NCBI GenBank assembly: GCA_944322715.1
Contig: CALUPT010000005.1
Span: 124,001-188,000 of the forward strand
Reading direction: 5' to 3'
Source: an uncultured Bacteroidales bacterium
GTDB lineage: Bacteria > Bacteroidota > Bacteroidia > Bacteroidales > UBA932
DNA: 64,000 nucleotides
The notes under the pieces are model-generated. The model ran no database searches, was not told where the DNA came from, and worked only from the letters and a program-made list of their open reading frames with translations. Shown in pieces: positions 1 through 7,729 of the stretch (positions are counted from its first letter, which is position 1; every line of letters starts with the position of its first letter). A program made the position numbers and the translations under genes.

Positions 1-1
1 G

Positions 2-325
2 GACCAGATGAACAATCTTACCGCAGCACTCCAGAGCGTTGAAGGCAGCAAGACGGAACCTTTCCTCTTCGAGGACGGGCAGGGATCCTGGTCAAGAGTA
101 TATGTCATCGACGGAGAGGAAGTCTTTTTCCCGTCCAACGGGATAAGGGAATGGAGCCTGCTCACAGGTGATGTAGGCAAGATGATGCAATACTGGACAT
201 CCACTCCGAAAGAGGAAGTCTGGGAAGACAGGGACGGTTCAAGCCGGGCATACATGACCTATGATTACGGGGAAAGCGACCAGCGCGTCAACCGTGGTCT
301 TGCCGTCAGGTGCGTGAAAATGTAA
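2..325 (+). CDS. C-terminal part of a FISUMP-type exported protein (5' end outside window)
   Basis: The frame is open to the left edge of the window, so the N terminus is missing. What remains reads like the end of a Fibrobacter-succinogenes-major-paralogous (FISUMP) domain: a Tyr-Trp-Thr-Ser-Thr block, then RAYMTYDYGESD and a closing LAVRCVK. The same closing pattern (PVRCVKD) ends the full-length FISUMP lipoprotein at 29907-31541. Such proteins are normally lipid-anchored surface proteins of Bacteroidetes, often with a fimbrillin-like N-terminal half. The first ATG visible (position 8) is only an internal methionine. It lies 40 bp upstream of the exported hydrolase and could belong to the same operon. 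Family call is by pattern only; exact role unknown. Confidence 0.6.
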   Translation, partial: DQMNNLTAALQSVEGSKTEPFLFEDGQGSWSRVYVIDGEEVFFPSNGIREWSLLTGDVGKMMQYWTSTPKEEVWEDRDGSSRAYMTYDYGESDQRVNRGLAVRCVKM

Positions 326-365
326 AACCACAATCGCACCGATGACTACAAATGACTATCCGTTT

Positions 366-2423
366 ATGAAAAAGTTTTTTGCACTTTGTATTGCATTCTG
401 CGGGCTGATACAGTCCGCAGATGCTTTCAATGATTTCTTCACTCCTGTCAGAAACACGGAATTGCGTGCTCCGGCGGTACCACTGCTTACGTCCGACCCG
501 TTCTTTTCCATCTGGTCTCCTGCCGACTGTCTGTATGACAGGGATGCCGTCCACTGGTCAGGTTCTGAAAAACCGCTTACCGGTGCTGTACGTGTCGATG
601 GAGAAGTGTACCGTTTCATGGGAGAGCCCGACAGTACGGTTCTTGCATTCTCACGTGCTGCAGCGCAGAAATCCGTGGATGTCCTTCCTACGCAGACCTA
701 TTATACATTTACATGCGGGCCTGTGGAACTTGACATCGTATTTACAGCCCCTATGCTTCCGGATGACCTGGATCTGCTGTCAGCTCCGGTGAACTACGTT
801 TCCTACCGGGCGCGGTCAATTGACAGGAAATCCCATTCAGTACAGATTTATCTTGAGGTCACTCCCTGGATGGCTGTCAACACTCCTGACCAGCCGACTG
901 TGGCCGATGCGTTTTCGGAGGCAGGACTGTCATATCTCAGGTGCGGCACGATAGAACAGGCATACACCGAGCGCACAGGAGATGCCGTAGGCATAGACTG
1001 GGGATATGTCTATCTTGCAGGCCGTATCTGTTCACGCATATCCCTGAGTCTCGGCGGTTCCGCCGGGATGAAGGAAGTCTTTGCCGCAACCGGACATCTT
1101 CTCCCGGGCAGCAGGGAAATAGTCAACCGCGACCCGGTCAGGACACATGCAATGGCATATTCCGAAGATCTCGGGAATGTTGACAGGAATGGCATAAGCG
1201 GGTTCATGATGATCGGATATGATGACATATACTGCGTGGAATATATGTTCCGCAAGCAGATGGCATACTGGAAGCACGGCGGGGAAGTCAGCATAACCGA
1301 TGTGTTCGGACGCGCGGCTTCGGATTATGACTCCGTGATGCGCCGCTGCCGGGAGTTCGATGAATTGGTGTATTCCGACGGGGAGAAGGCAGGAGGCAGG
1401 AAATATGCCGAGCTGTTGTCCCTGGCATACAGGCAGGTGATTGCCGCACACAAGCTCTTCACTGATGAAAAAGGGAACCTCCTGTTCTTTTCCAAGGAAA
1501 ACGGCAGCAACGGCTGCATCAACACCGTTGACCTGACCTATCCTTCCGCTCCGCTGTTCCTTGTCTACAATACCGACCTTCTGAAAGGGATGATGACAAG
1601 TATCTTCGAATACAGCGCGAGCGGACGCTGGAACAAGCCGTTCCCGGCACATGATCTCGGCAAGTATCCGAAGGCAAACGGTCAGATCTATGACGGGGAC
1701 ATGCCTGTCGAGGAGGGCGGCAACATGCTTGTCCTTGCCGCTGCAATATCGAAAGCGGATGGCAATGCCTCGTACGCGGCACGTTACTGGAATCTGCTGA
1801 CAGTGTGGGCCGACTATCTGGTGAAATACGGGCAGGATCCTGAAAACCAGCTGTGTACGGATGATTTTGCGGGACACTGGGCACATAATGCAAACCTTTC
1901 GGCAAAGGCGATAATGGGAATCGCCGGATACAGTGAAATGGCAAGGATGCTGGGTATGGAGGATACGGCAGACAGGTATATGGACATTGCACGCCGTATG
2001 GCGGAGCAATGGAAGAAGGATGCTGCAGATGGAGACCATTACCGTCTTGCCTTCGACCGTGCCGATACATGGAGCCAGAAATACAATATGGTCTGGGACA
2101 AACTGTGGGGACTCGGACTTTTTACCGATGTCATGGAAAAGGAAATACCGTATTATCTGACGAAACAGAACAGATACGGACTTCCGTTGGACTGCAGGAA
2201 AGAGTACACGAAGTCCGACTGGATAATGTGGATTGCGGCCATGGCTCCGGACCGAGAGACAATGGACAGGTTCGTGGAGCCGGTATATGATTTTGCCGAC
2301 GAGAGCCCGACCCGCCAGCCTTTGGGAGACTGGCACGAATCGGTCAGCGGAGACGCCTATCATTTCCGTGCCCGTTCCGTGATTGGCGGATACTGGATGC
2401 CTGTTCTCATGTCAAAAAACTGA
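366..2423 (+). CDS. Exported glutaminase-like protein (DUF4964/DUF5127/DUF4965/DUF1793 family)
   Basis: The protein is about 685 residues. I start it at the methionine of MKKFFALCIAFCGLIQSADA, a clear Sec signal peptide; an in-frame ATG 24 bp upstream would put seven polar residues before it. After the signal come the features of the bacterial glutaminase A-like family: an early PLLTSDPFFSIWSPADCLYD block (DUF4964/DUF5127), a central region, and an (alpha/alpha)-barrel-like C-terminal half with DLTYPSAPLFLVYNTDLLKG and GHWAHNANLSAKAI (DUF4965/DUF1793). Family members in Bacteroidetes are secreted and annotated as glutaminases, but many sit among glycosidases and their substrates are not proven. 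The next gene, a GH2 lipoprotein, starts 7 bp after the stop, so the two are almost certainly co-transcribed. Family call confident, substrate not. Confidence 0.82.
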   Translation: MKKFFALCIAFCGLIQSADAFNDFFTPVRNTELRAPAVPLLTSDPFFSIWSPADCLYDRDAVHWSGSEKPLTGAVRVDGEVYRFMGEPDSTVLAFSRAAAQKSVDVLPTQTYYTFTCGPVELDIVFTAPMLPDDLDLLSAPVNYVSYRARSIDRKSHSVQIYLEVTPWMAVNTPDQPTVADAFSEAGLSYLRCGTIEQAYTERTGDAVGIDWGYVYLAGRICSRISLSLGGSAGMKEVFAATGHLLPGSREIVNRDPVRTHAMAYSEDLGNVDRNGISGFMMIGYDDIYCVEYMFRKQMAYWKHGGEVSITDVFGRAASDYDSVMRRCREFDELVYSDGEKAGGRKYAELLSLAYRQVIAAHKLFTDEKGNLLFFSKENGSNGCINTVDLTYPSAPLFLVYNTDLLKGMMTSIFEYSASGRWNKPFPAHDLGKYPKANGQIYDGDMPVEEGGNMLVLAAAISKADGNASYAARYWNLLTVWADYLVKYGQDPENQLCTDDFAGHWAHNANLSAKAIMGIAGYSEMARMLGMEDTADRYMDIARRMAEQWKKDAADGDHYRLAFDRADTWSQKYNMVWDKLWGLGLFTDVMEKEIPYYLTKQNRYGLPLDCRKEYTKSDWIMWIAAMAPDRETMDRFVEPVYDFADESPTRQPLGDWHESVSGDAYHFRARSVIGGYWMPVLMSKN

Positions 2424-2430
2424 AAATGTT

Positions 2431-5277
2431 ATGGTGAAACCGGTTTCGTTTATCCTGTCATGCTGCCTGACAGCGTCTGTACTGTCTTCCTGCGCGGGAA
2501 ATGACTGCCGTCAGACGATGGATCTGGGCGGAAGCTGGAGTTTCAGGGCCGATTCCCTGAATGAAGGCATCGAAGGACGCTGGTGGGAGTGCGCATGGGA
2601 GGAACAGGTACTGCTCCCGGGCACGACCGATACCAACAGAAAGGGCAGGGCGAACAATGACAGGCTGGAAACCACCCAACTGTCAAGGTATTATACCTAC
2701 GAAGGACCGGCATGGTACAGCCGTGAGGTCGAAATACCTGAGGAGTGGTCCGGCAGGCATGTGGAACTTTTCATGGAGCGTACGAGACCGTCCATGGTAT
2801 GGGTAGACAGTATGGCGGCAGGAAGCTGCCGCCTGCTGTCATCTCCGCACAGGTATGACCTGACGGACCTTCTGACTCCAGGGCGGCACAGGATCACCGT
2901 GATGGTGGACAACGGGGAAAGCATTCCCCCTCAGATACGCACCAATTCCCACGCCTGCAGCGAATCCACCCAGACCAACTGGAACGGCATCATAGGCCGT
3001 ATCGAACTGCAGGCAATGGATACAGTCCACATTGTATCTGCGGATGTCTTTCCGGATGTCGCGACCCGTTCCATAAAGGTGAAGGTCAGGCTGTCCGATG
3101 CTTCCGGACTGGATGGGAAAAAGATACATCTTTCGGCAGCTTCGTTCAATTCGGAGAAGCGTCATACCGTCCGGAAAAAGTCATTCCCTCTGACCGCAGG
3201 GCAGGACTGCTACGAACTGGACTATCCTATGGGGAAGGATGCCCTGCTGTGGAGCAGCCAGTCCCCTAACCTGTACAGGCTTGACATCTGCATAGACGGC
3301 ACTGACAGGACAAGTGTCACTTTCGGGCTGAGGGATTTCCGGGCGGCCGGACATCACTTTACGATAAACGGGGCCCGCACCTTTCTCCGCGGCAAGCATG
3401 ATGCATGCGTATTCCCGCTTACCGGCCACACGCCAATGGATCTCGAAAGCTGGCGGCACTATTTCAAGGCATGCAGGGAGTATGGGCTGAATCATTGCCG
3501 TTTCCATTCATGGTGCCCTCCTGAAGCATGCTTTATGGCGGCGGACATGGAAGGGGTCTATCTGCAGCCTGAACTTCCCGTATGGGGAGAATTTTCAGAC
3601 CGCAATTCCCTGCTGGATTTCCTGATGAATGATGGCAGACAAATCCAGAAAGAATACGGCAACCATGCCTCGTTCGTGCTTTTCGCCTTAGGCAATGAAC
3701 TGAACGGAGACCCTGCGGCAATGCTGGAATTCATCAATGAATACCGCAAGGATGAGCCGCGCCACCTGTATGCCCTGGGGTCGAACATTCATCTCGGGTT
3801 CAAGGGACATATCCCAGGAGAAGATTTCCTGGTCACCTGCCGCCTGGGTGAAGGCGAAGGCTATTCGACCCACACCCGTGCATCATTTTCCTTTGCGGAT
3901 GCGGAAGAGGGAGGATATCTGAACAACACCTATCCGAATACCGAAATGAACTTCGACAAGGCTTTGGAGGATTGTCCAGTGCCTGTCATCGGGCATGAGA
4001 CGGGGCAGTTCCAGATCTATCCGGACTACAGGCAGATCGCCAAATATACGGGCGTACTCGCCCCGTGGAATCTTGAAGTGTTCAGGAAAAGGCTTGAAGA
4101 GAAAGGCATGGCGTCCTATGCGGAGGACTTCTTCAGGGCTTCCGGAGCATGGGCGGTGGAACTTTACCGGGCGGACATAGAAATGAATCTCCGCTCCGGA
4201 CTGATGGCAGGATTCCAGCTTCTGGACCTGCAGGACTATCCGGGACAAGGTTCCGCATACGTAGGCATCCTGGATGCATTCATGGACAGCAAGGGGCTTG
4301 TCTCCCCGGAGAAATGGAGACAGTTCTGCTCCGAAACCGTGCCGCTTGCCATAATGGAGAAATACTGCTGGGGTTCGGGAGACACTTTCTCCGCCGCCCT
4401 CAAGGTGGCGGACTACAGGGAACTCCCCGGCAGGTCAGGGAACCTTTCCTGGAGACTTGAAAACGGCGACAAAGTCCTGGCCCGGGGCGGGATGGAAGTG
4501 CCTCAGGGAAGAGGGCTGCTTACGGCCGGGACCCTGCAGGCTGCGCTTCCCGAGACAGACTCCGCCATGAAACTCAGGCTTGTGCTGCAGATAGAGGATA
4601 CTGGCTGTACGAACGAATATCCTGTATGGGTCTATCCCCGCGACACGATGCCGGAACCGGAGAATGTCACGGTGGCTCGCAGTCTGACGGAAGATGTCGT
4701 TTCGGAGCTGGAGACCGGAGACAATGTCCTGCTGATGCCGAGGATGGCTGACTGCGGGAATGCCGTTGTAGGAGGACTTTTCCAGACCGACTACTGGAAC
4801 TACAGGATGTTCAGGACCATCTGCGATGGAATGGGTAAAAAACCTTCTCCCGGCACACTCGGAATATTGACGGATCCGGAACATCCGGTATTCAGCATGT
4901 TCCCTACGGAATTCCATACGGACTGGCAGTGGTATGCCATTCTGAAAAACAGCTATCCGCTGATAATGGACGCAATGCCGGAGGATTTCCGGCCCATAGT
5001 GCAGGTGATTGACAATGTGGAGCGTAACCACAGGCTGGGTCTGCTGTGGGAAGCCCGTGTCGGGAAGGGAAGGCTGCTCGTCTGCATGGCTGACCTGTCG
5101 AAATGCATGGACAGAATCGAGGCCGCCAGCTTCTACCGCAGCATGTTGTCCTATATGGGCTCTCCGGACTTCAATCCGCAGATGTCCCTTTCAGCGGAAG
5201 ACCTTCAGGGCCTTTTGTCCGGACGGAGCAGCAGCGACAGCATGGAGGATCTCAAGAACATTTCATATAAAATTTAG
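2431..5277 (+). CDS. Glycoside hydrolase family 2 lipoprotein
   Basis: The start is set at 2431, where a lipoprotein signal begins with the lipidated Cys near residue 21; an upstream in-frame ATG lies inside the previous gene. The 948-residue protein has the GH2 order: a jelly-roll sugar-binding domain (about 30-190, with WYSREVEIPEEWSGR), an immunoglobulin-like domain (about 195-300), and a TIM barrel beginning near FTINGARTFLRGKHD. The acid/base is in GNELNG (Glu about 423) and a probable nucleophile is in IGHETGQF (Glu about 523). A long C-terminal region without a recognised fold follows. GH2 includes beta-galactosidases, beta-glucuronidases and beta-mannosidases; I cannot choose among them. 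It probably acts at the outer membrane on a glycan also targeted by the neighbouring exported hydrolase. Confidence 0.85.
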   Translation: MVKPVSFILSCCLTASVLSSCAGNDCRQTMDLGGSWSFRADSLNEGIEGRWWECAWEEQVLLPGTTDTNRKGRANNDRLETTQLSRYYTYEGPAWYSREVEIPEEWSGRHVELFMERTRPSMVWVDSMAAGSCRLLSSPHRYDLTDLLTPGRHRITVMVDNGESIPPQIRTNSHACSESTQTNWNGIIGRIELQAMDTVHIVSADVFPDVATRSIKVKVRLSDASGLDGKKIHLSAASFNSEKRHTVRKKSFPLTAGQDCYELDYPMGKDALLWSSQSPNLYRLDICIDGTDRTSVTFGLRDFRAAGHHFTINGARTFLRGKHDACVFPLTGHTPMDLESWRHYFKACREYGLNHCRFHSWCPPEACFMAADMEGVYLQPELPVWGEFSDRNSLLDFLMNDGRQIQKEYGNHASFVLFALGNELNGDPAAMLEFINEYRKDEPRHLYALGSNIHLGFKGHIPGEDFLVTCRLGEGEGYSTHTRASFSFADAEEGGYLNNTYPNTEMNFDKALEDCPVPVIGHETGQFQIYPDYRQIAKYTGVLAPWNLEVFRKRLEEKGMASYAEDFFRASGAWAVELYRADIEMNLRSGLMAGFQLLDLQDYPGQGSAYVGILDAFMDSKGLVSPEKWRQFCSETVPLAIMEKYCWGSGDTFSAALKVADYRELPGRSGNLSWRLENGDKVLARGGMEVPQGRGLLTAGTLQAALPETDSAMKLRLVLQIEDTGCTNEYPVWVYPRDTMPEPENVTVARSLTEDVVSELETGDNVLLMPRMADCGNAVVGGLFQTDYWNYRMFRTICDGMGKKPSPGTLGILTDPEHPVFSMFPTEFHTDWQWYAILKNSYPLIMDAMPEDFRPIVQVIDNVERNHRLGLLWEARVGKGRLLVCMADLSKCMDRIEAASFYRSMLSYMGSPDFNPQMSLSAEDLQGLLSGRSSSDSMEDLKNISYKI

Positions 5278-5346
5278 CATTGCCGGAGACTTTTACATAA
5301 AGGCCGGTACAGACAATCATATTTACATTTTAACAGTCAGAATATC

Positions 5347-6267
5347 ATGAAACGAATCCCGATAATTCTTGCCTGCATCGCAATTTTTGCGGCGACAGGA
5401 TGTGCCCCGAAGAAAACGGATACAAGGGACAGGGCGGAGATCATAAGGGAGAAAATCCTGTCCGCAGACACTTCATCCGTACTGGTAGTCGCCCACAGGG
5501 GTGACTGGCGTTATGCCCCGGAAAACTCTGTTGCCGCCATCCTGCATTCCATCGAATCTGGAGTGGACATAGTGGAAATTGACCTGCAGATGACTGCGGA
5601 CAGCGTACTGATAGTGATGCATGACGAGACTCTTGACAGGACTACGGATGGCCGCGGCAAGGTATCGGACGCCACTTTGGAACAGATACGCAGGCTGCAT
5701 CTCAAGAACGGCGCCGGTCTTGTTACCGGACACAGGGTACCGACACTTGAAGAGGCATTGATTGCCGCCAGGGGAAAGGTCCTGATCAATCTTGACAAGG
5801 CAGACCGTTATTTCGATATGGTAATGGAAGTGCTGGAGGGTACAGGGACCGCACGCCAGATCATAATGAAAGGAGGCGGACGGGCAGCCGATGTACACAG
5901 ACTTTACGGCAAATATATGGATGAAATCATCTATATGCCTGTTGTTGTCCTCGACAGGGCAGATGCCGCGGAACTATTGAAGGATTATGAAGAAATCCTT
6001 AATCCGCCGGCATACGAACTCATATATTCAAGGGCTGAAGATACAGAAATGCCGCTGAAGGCCCGTCGGGAGCTTGCGGGAAAATCGCTTATATGGTACA
6101 ATACCCTGTGGAGCACCCTTTGCGGCGGACACGATGATGACCTGTCTCTGGAAGATCCGGATGCCGCATTCGGCTACCTGATAGATACTCTCGGAGCAAG
6201 GATCATCCAGACGGACCGGGCGGAGCATCTGCTCTCCTATCTCCGCAGCCGCGGATTGCATGACTGA
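5347..6267 (+). CDS. Glycerophosphodiester phosphodiesterase family lipoprotein
   Basis: The 306-residue protein opens with a lipoprotein signal (Cys about residue 19, ...ATGCAPKK). The GDPD TIM-barrel motifs are present: VAHRGDW with catalytic His about 50, then EIDLQMTAD with metal ligands Glu 77 and Asp 79, and VMHDETLDRTT with the second His about 92. Family members hydrolyse glycerophosphodiesters to sn-glycerol-3-phosphate and an alcohol; exported members of Bacteroidetes polysaccharide loci may act on other phosphodiesters. It lies 69 bp after the GH2 gene on the same strand and probably closes the operon. The C terminus (IIQTDRAEHLLSYLRSRG) is the usual end of this family, so the gene is intact. 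Confidence 0.88.
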   Translation: MKRIPIILACIAIFAATGCAPKKTDTRDRAEIIREKILSADTSSVLVVAHRGDWRYAPENSVAAILHSIESGVDIVEIDLQMTADSVLIVMHDETLDRTTDGRGKVSDATLEQIRRLHLKNGAGLVTGHRVPTLEEALIAARGKVLINLDKADRYFDMVMEVLEGTGTARQIIMKGGGRAADVHRLYGKYMDEIIYMPVVVLDRADAAELLKDYEEILNPPAYELIYSRAEDTEMPLKARRELAGKSLIWYNTLWSTLCGGHDDDLSLEDPDAAFGYLIDTLGARIIQTDRAEHLLSYLRSRGLHD

Positions 6268-6321
6268 CTCCGCTCTTCCCTGCAACCGGGCTCAGGGTTT
6301 TCCCGGTTCACAGAAGGGACA

Positions 6322-6403
6322 ACGAAAAAAGGTCATCATTTCTGATGACCTCTCTGGAGCGGAAAACGAGACTCGAACTCGCGACCCCAACCTTGGCAAG
6401 GTT
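6322..6403. repeat. Left direct repeat of the tRNA-Gly element (attL)
   Basis: These 82 bp recur at 20258-20339 with two mismatches (T/C at 6336, C/G at 6354). The repeat consists of the transcription terminator of the tRNA, its 3' half and the anticodon loop. It stops at the 5' side of the anticodon stem, as expected for tyrosine-integrase insertion into a tRNA gene. The two copies are 13,936 bp apart. Confidence 0.85.
6325..6353 (-). terminator. Terminator behind the pseudo-tRNA-Gly
   Basis: Read on the minus strand, GGTCATCA-GAAA-TGATGACC is a perfect 8-bp stem with a tetraloop followed by six T residues. The same hairpin, with one G-T wobble, follows the intact tRNA at the other end of the element. 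Confidence 0.8.
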
Positions 6404-6464
6404 CGCTGCTCCAAGGTCTAAAAAGACTCCGCCTTTCCAGACTTACCAACTGAGCTATTTCCGC
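6355..6464 (-). pseudogene. Pseudo tRNA-Gly(GCC) with a 34-nt insertion in the D loop
   Basis: On the minus strand the 5' part (acceptor strand, GCTC of the D stem, GTTGGTA) and the 3' part (anticodon loop TTGCCAA, T arm, acceptor strand, CCA) match the intact tRNA-Gly at 20291-20366. The molecule is 110 nt instead of 76 because 34 extra nt sit in the D loop. The insert contains a short self-complementary pair (GTCT / AGAC). The first anticodon-stem pair is also lost (C27-G43 has become G-G). Because the 5' half is present as well, this is more than the bare 3' remnant that tRNA-targeted insertion normally leaves. It is probably not a working tRNA, but processing of the insert cannot be ruled out. 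Confidence 0.8.
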
Positions 6465-6848
6465 AGGGCTGATTATCAGCAAATTAGAGGATTTCGATTT
6501 ATTCAAAAACCAATATTTACCTGTATGATATTCACGAGAAAAAGGACTGGGGTAAATATCGGGGTAAAGGTACAAACATCGTTTGCAGTTAATAATTCTT
6601 GACTGATTCTGTGCAATAAAATGTTTCTGCACAATAGATTCGACTGTCAATTACAGCATTTAACCATAATCCAGTCTGTTGTAATAATGTTTTGTTCTCA
6701 TAACCATACATACTTTGTAAATCAATTAGTTGTATTAGTCTTAATTTCTCATTCTCACACCTACGCCATATTATCCCTATTTTTCTGTTTATATACCCCT
6801 CACGGAATTATGTCGTAGATACCAGAGTGATATATAATGATATAGAAA
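6465..6848. other. Gene-free left end of the element
   Basis: The stretch is AT-rich and I see no credible gene in it. It holds the two GGGGTAAA arm-type repeats listed separately. Short open frames here have no recognisable start context or protein character. Confidence 0.6.
6549..6568 (+). repeat. Arm-type repeats, left end (2 x GGGGTAAA)
   Basis: GGGGTAAA occurs at 6549-6556 and 6561-6568, spaced 12 bp start to start. The same octamer with the same 12-bp period occurs three times at 20111-20142, inside the opposite end of the element. This is what arm-type binding sites of a tyrosine integrase look like; the assignment is inference. Confidence 0.6.
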
Positions 6849-6869
6849 ATCCCCTTGTTTGGAGGGGAT
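6849..6869 (-). terminator. Terminator of the DUF2971 gene
   Basis: On the minus strand ATCCCCT-ccaaaca-AGGGGAT is followed by TTTTC. It begins 12 bp after the stop codon of the DUF2971 gene. Confidence 0.7.
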
Positions 6870-6880
6870 ATAAAGTGATT

Positions 6881-7684
6881 TTACATTGGCTTTATTGTGA
6901 TTCCCCAATGAAAAGTAGTCGTTCTAATAATATCTGGGGTTGCTATATATACTGGAATCTCCTTGCCTTTCAATATTTCGAGTATTTCACTTTTATGCGT
7001 ATCAGATATTTTATAGCCAAAAGTAATTGATTTTATTGCTCCTTGTGGCAAATTAAGTAAGTATCCATGACTATTAGGGATTATCCTGTCTTTGTAGTGC
7101 TCTCTTACAATTTCCCCGATAAGCATCCTGTATTCAACTTCATTTTGCCAAATTGACTTATCCTTATAAAGAAGCAGATATTGGAATAGTCTATCTAATG
7201 GCATAGGGTCGTATGGATAAGCATCAATACATTGTTGTACTGTATAAATTTCATCTATATAATCAAATCCAAAAGTCGTTTCAAAATTATCAAGATTCAT
7301 TGGCTCATCAAAGTAATTTACTCGGCTCAAATGTAATGGAGGATAAATGTCGTTCAATTCATCTTCATCAAATTCAAGAGCGAATCCAGAATAAGTCTCT
7401 GCATATAATGACCAAAAATGCTTGTTATGTGGTTTACTCGATTTTGTAAAACAGCAAATTCCTTGTCTATCAAATAAATTAGTCATTTTTTCAATCCCAT
7501 TAAGTGCATCACAAAATTTCTTATATGGCTTTACCAACAAGTTAAAAGATGAATCAAATGGGTCATTGAAGTTTGACGGATTTGAGAAAAACAATTGATT
7601 GTCTTTTAACACATTGAAACTATATTTATTACAAGGAAAGTATTTATAAATCTTTCCTCCATTATCAGACATATCATCAATCAT
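6881..7684 (-). CDS. DUF2971 domain protein
   Basis: The 267-residue protein has the DUF2971 opening: IYKYFPCNKYSFNVLKDNQLF followed by FSNPSNFNDPFDS. Further family blocks are GICCFTKSSKPHNKHFWSLYAE, FALEFD, and a late EYRMLIGE. There is no signal peptide, so it is probably cytoplasmic. DUF2971 proteins are typical cargo of mobile elements and accessory islands; their biochemical function is not established. It starts 6 bp after the terminator hairpin of the BACON protein gene and ends before its own terminator, so it may have its own weak promoter or depend on read-through. The base composition is AT-rich like the rest of this element and unlike the host genes on either side. Confidence 0.8.
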   Translation of the reverse strand: MIDDMSDNGGKIYKYFPCNKYSFNVLKDNQLFFSNPSNFNDPFDSSFNLLVKPYKKFCDALNGIEKMTNLFDRQGICCFTKSSKPHNKHFWSLYAETYSGFALEFDEDELNDIYPPLHLSRVNYFDEPMNLDNFETTFGFDYIDEIYTVQQCIDAYPYDPMPLDRLFQYLLLYKDKSIWQNEVEYRMLIGEIVREHYKDRIIPNSHGYLLNLPQGAIKSITFGYKISDTHKSEILEILKGKEIPVYIATPDIIRTTTFHWGITIKPM

Positions 7685-7689
7685 CTAAA

Positions 7690-7716
7690 GTCCCTCCACT
7701 ATTGTAGCAGAGGGAC
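7690..7716 (-). terminator. Terminator of the BACON-domain gene
   Basis: On the minus strand GTCCCTC...GAGGGAC forms a 7-bp stem with a 13-nt loop, followed by TTTAG. It begins 14 bp after the stop codon of the BACON-domain gene. Confidence 0.65.
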
Positions 7717-7729
7717 GGTTTAACTTTAG

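Noticed and set aside
1032..2363. 443-codon open frame on the minus strand
   Set aside because: It lies fully antisense to the glutaminase-like gene, has no family features and is Arg/Cys/His-rich as shadow frames of GC-rich codons are.
4435..5031. 198-codon open frame on the minus strand
   Set aside because: Antisense to the GH2 gene, which has clear motifs and signal peptide; composition is that of a shadow.
6345..6650. Open frames on both strands across the pseudo-tRNA
   Set aside because: They translate tRNA and arm-repeat DNA. The RNA and att interpretation explains the sequence better.
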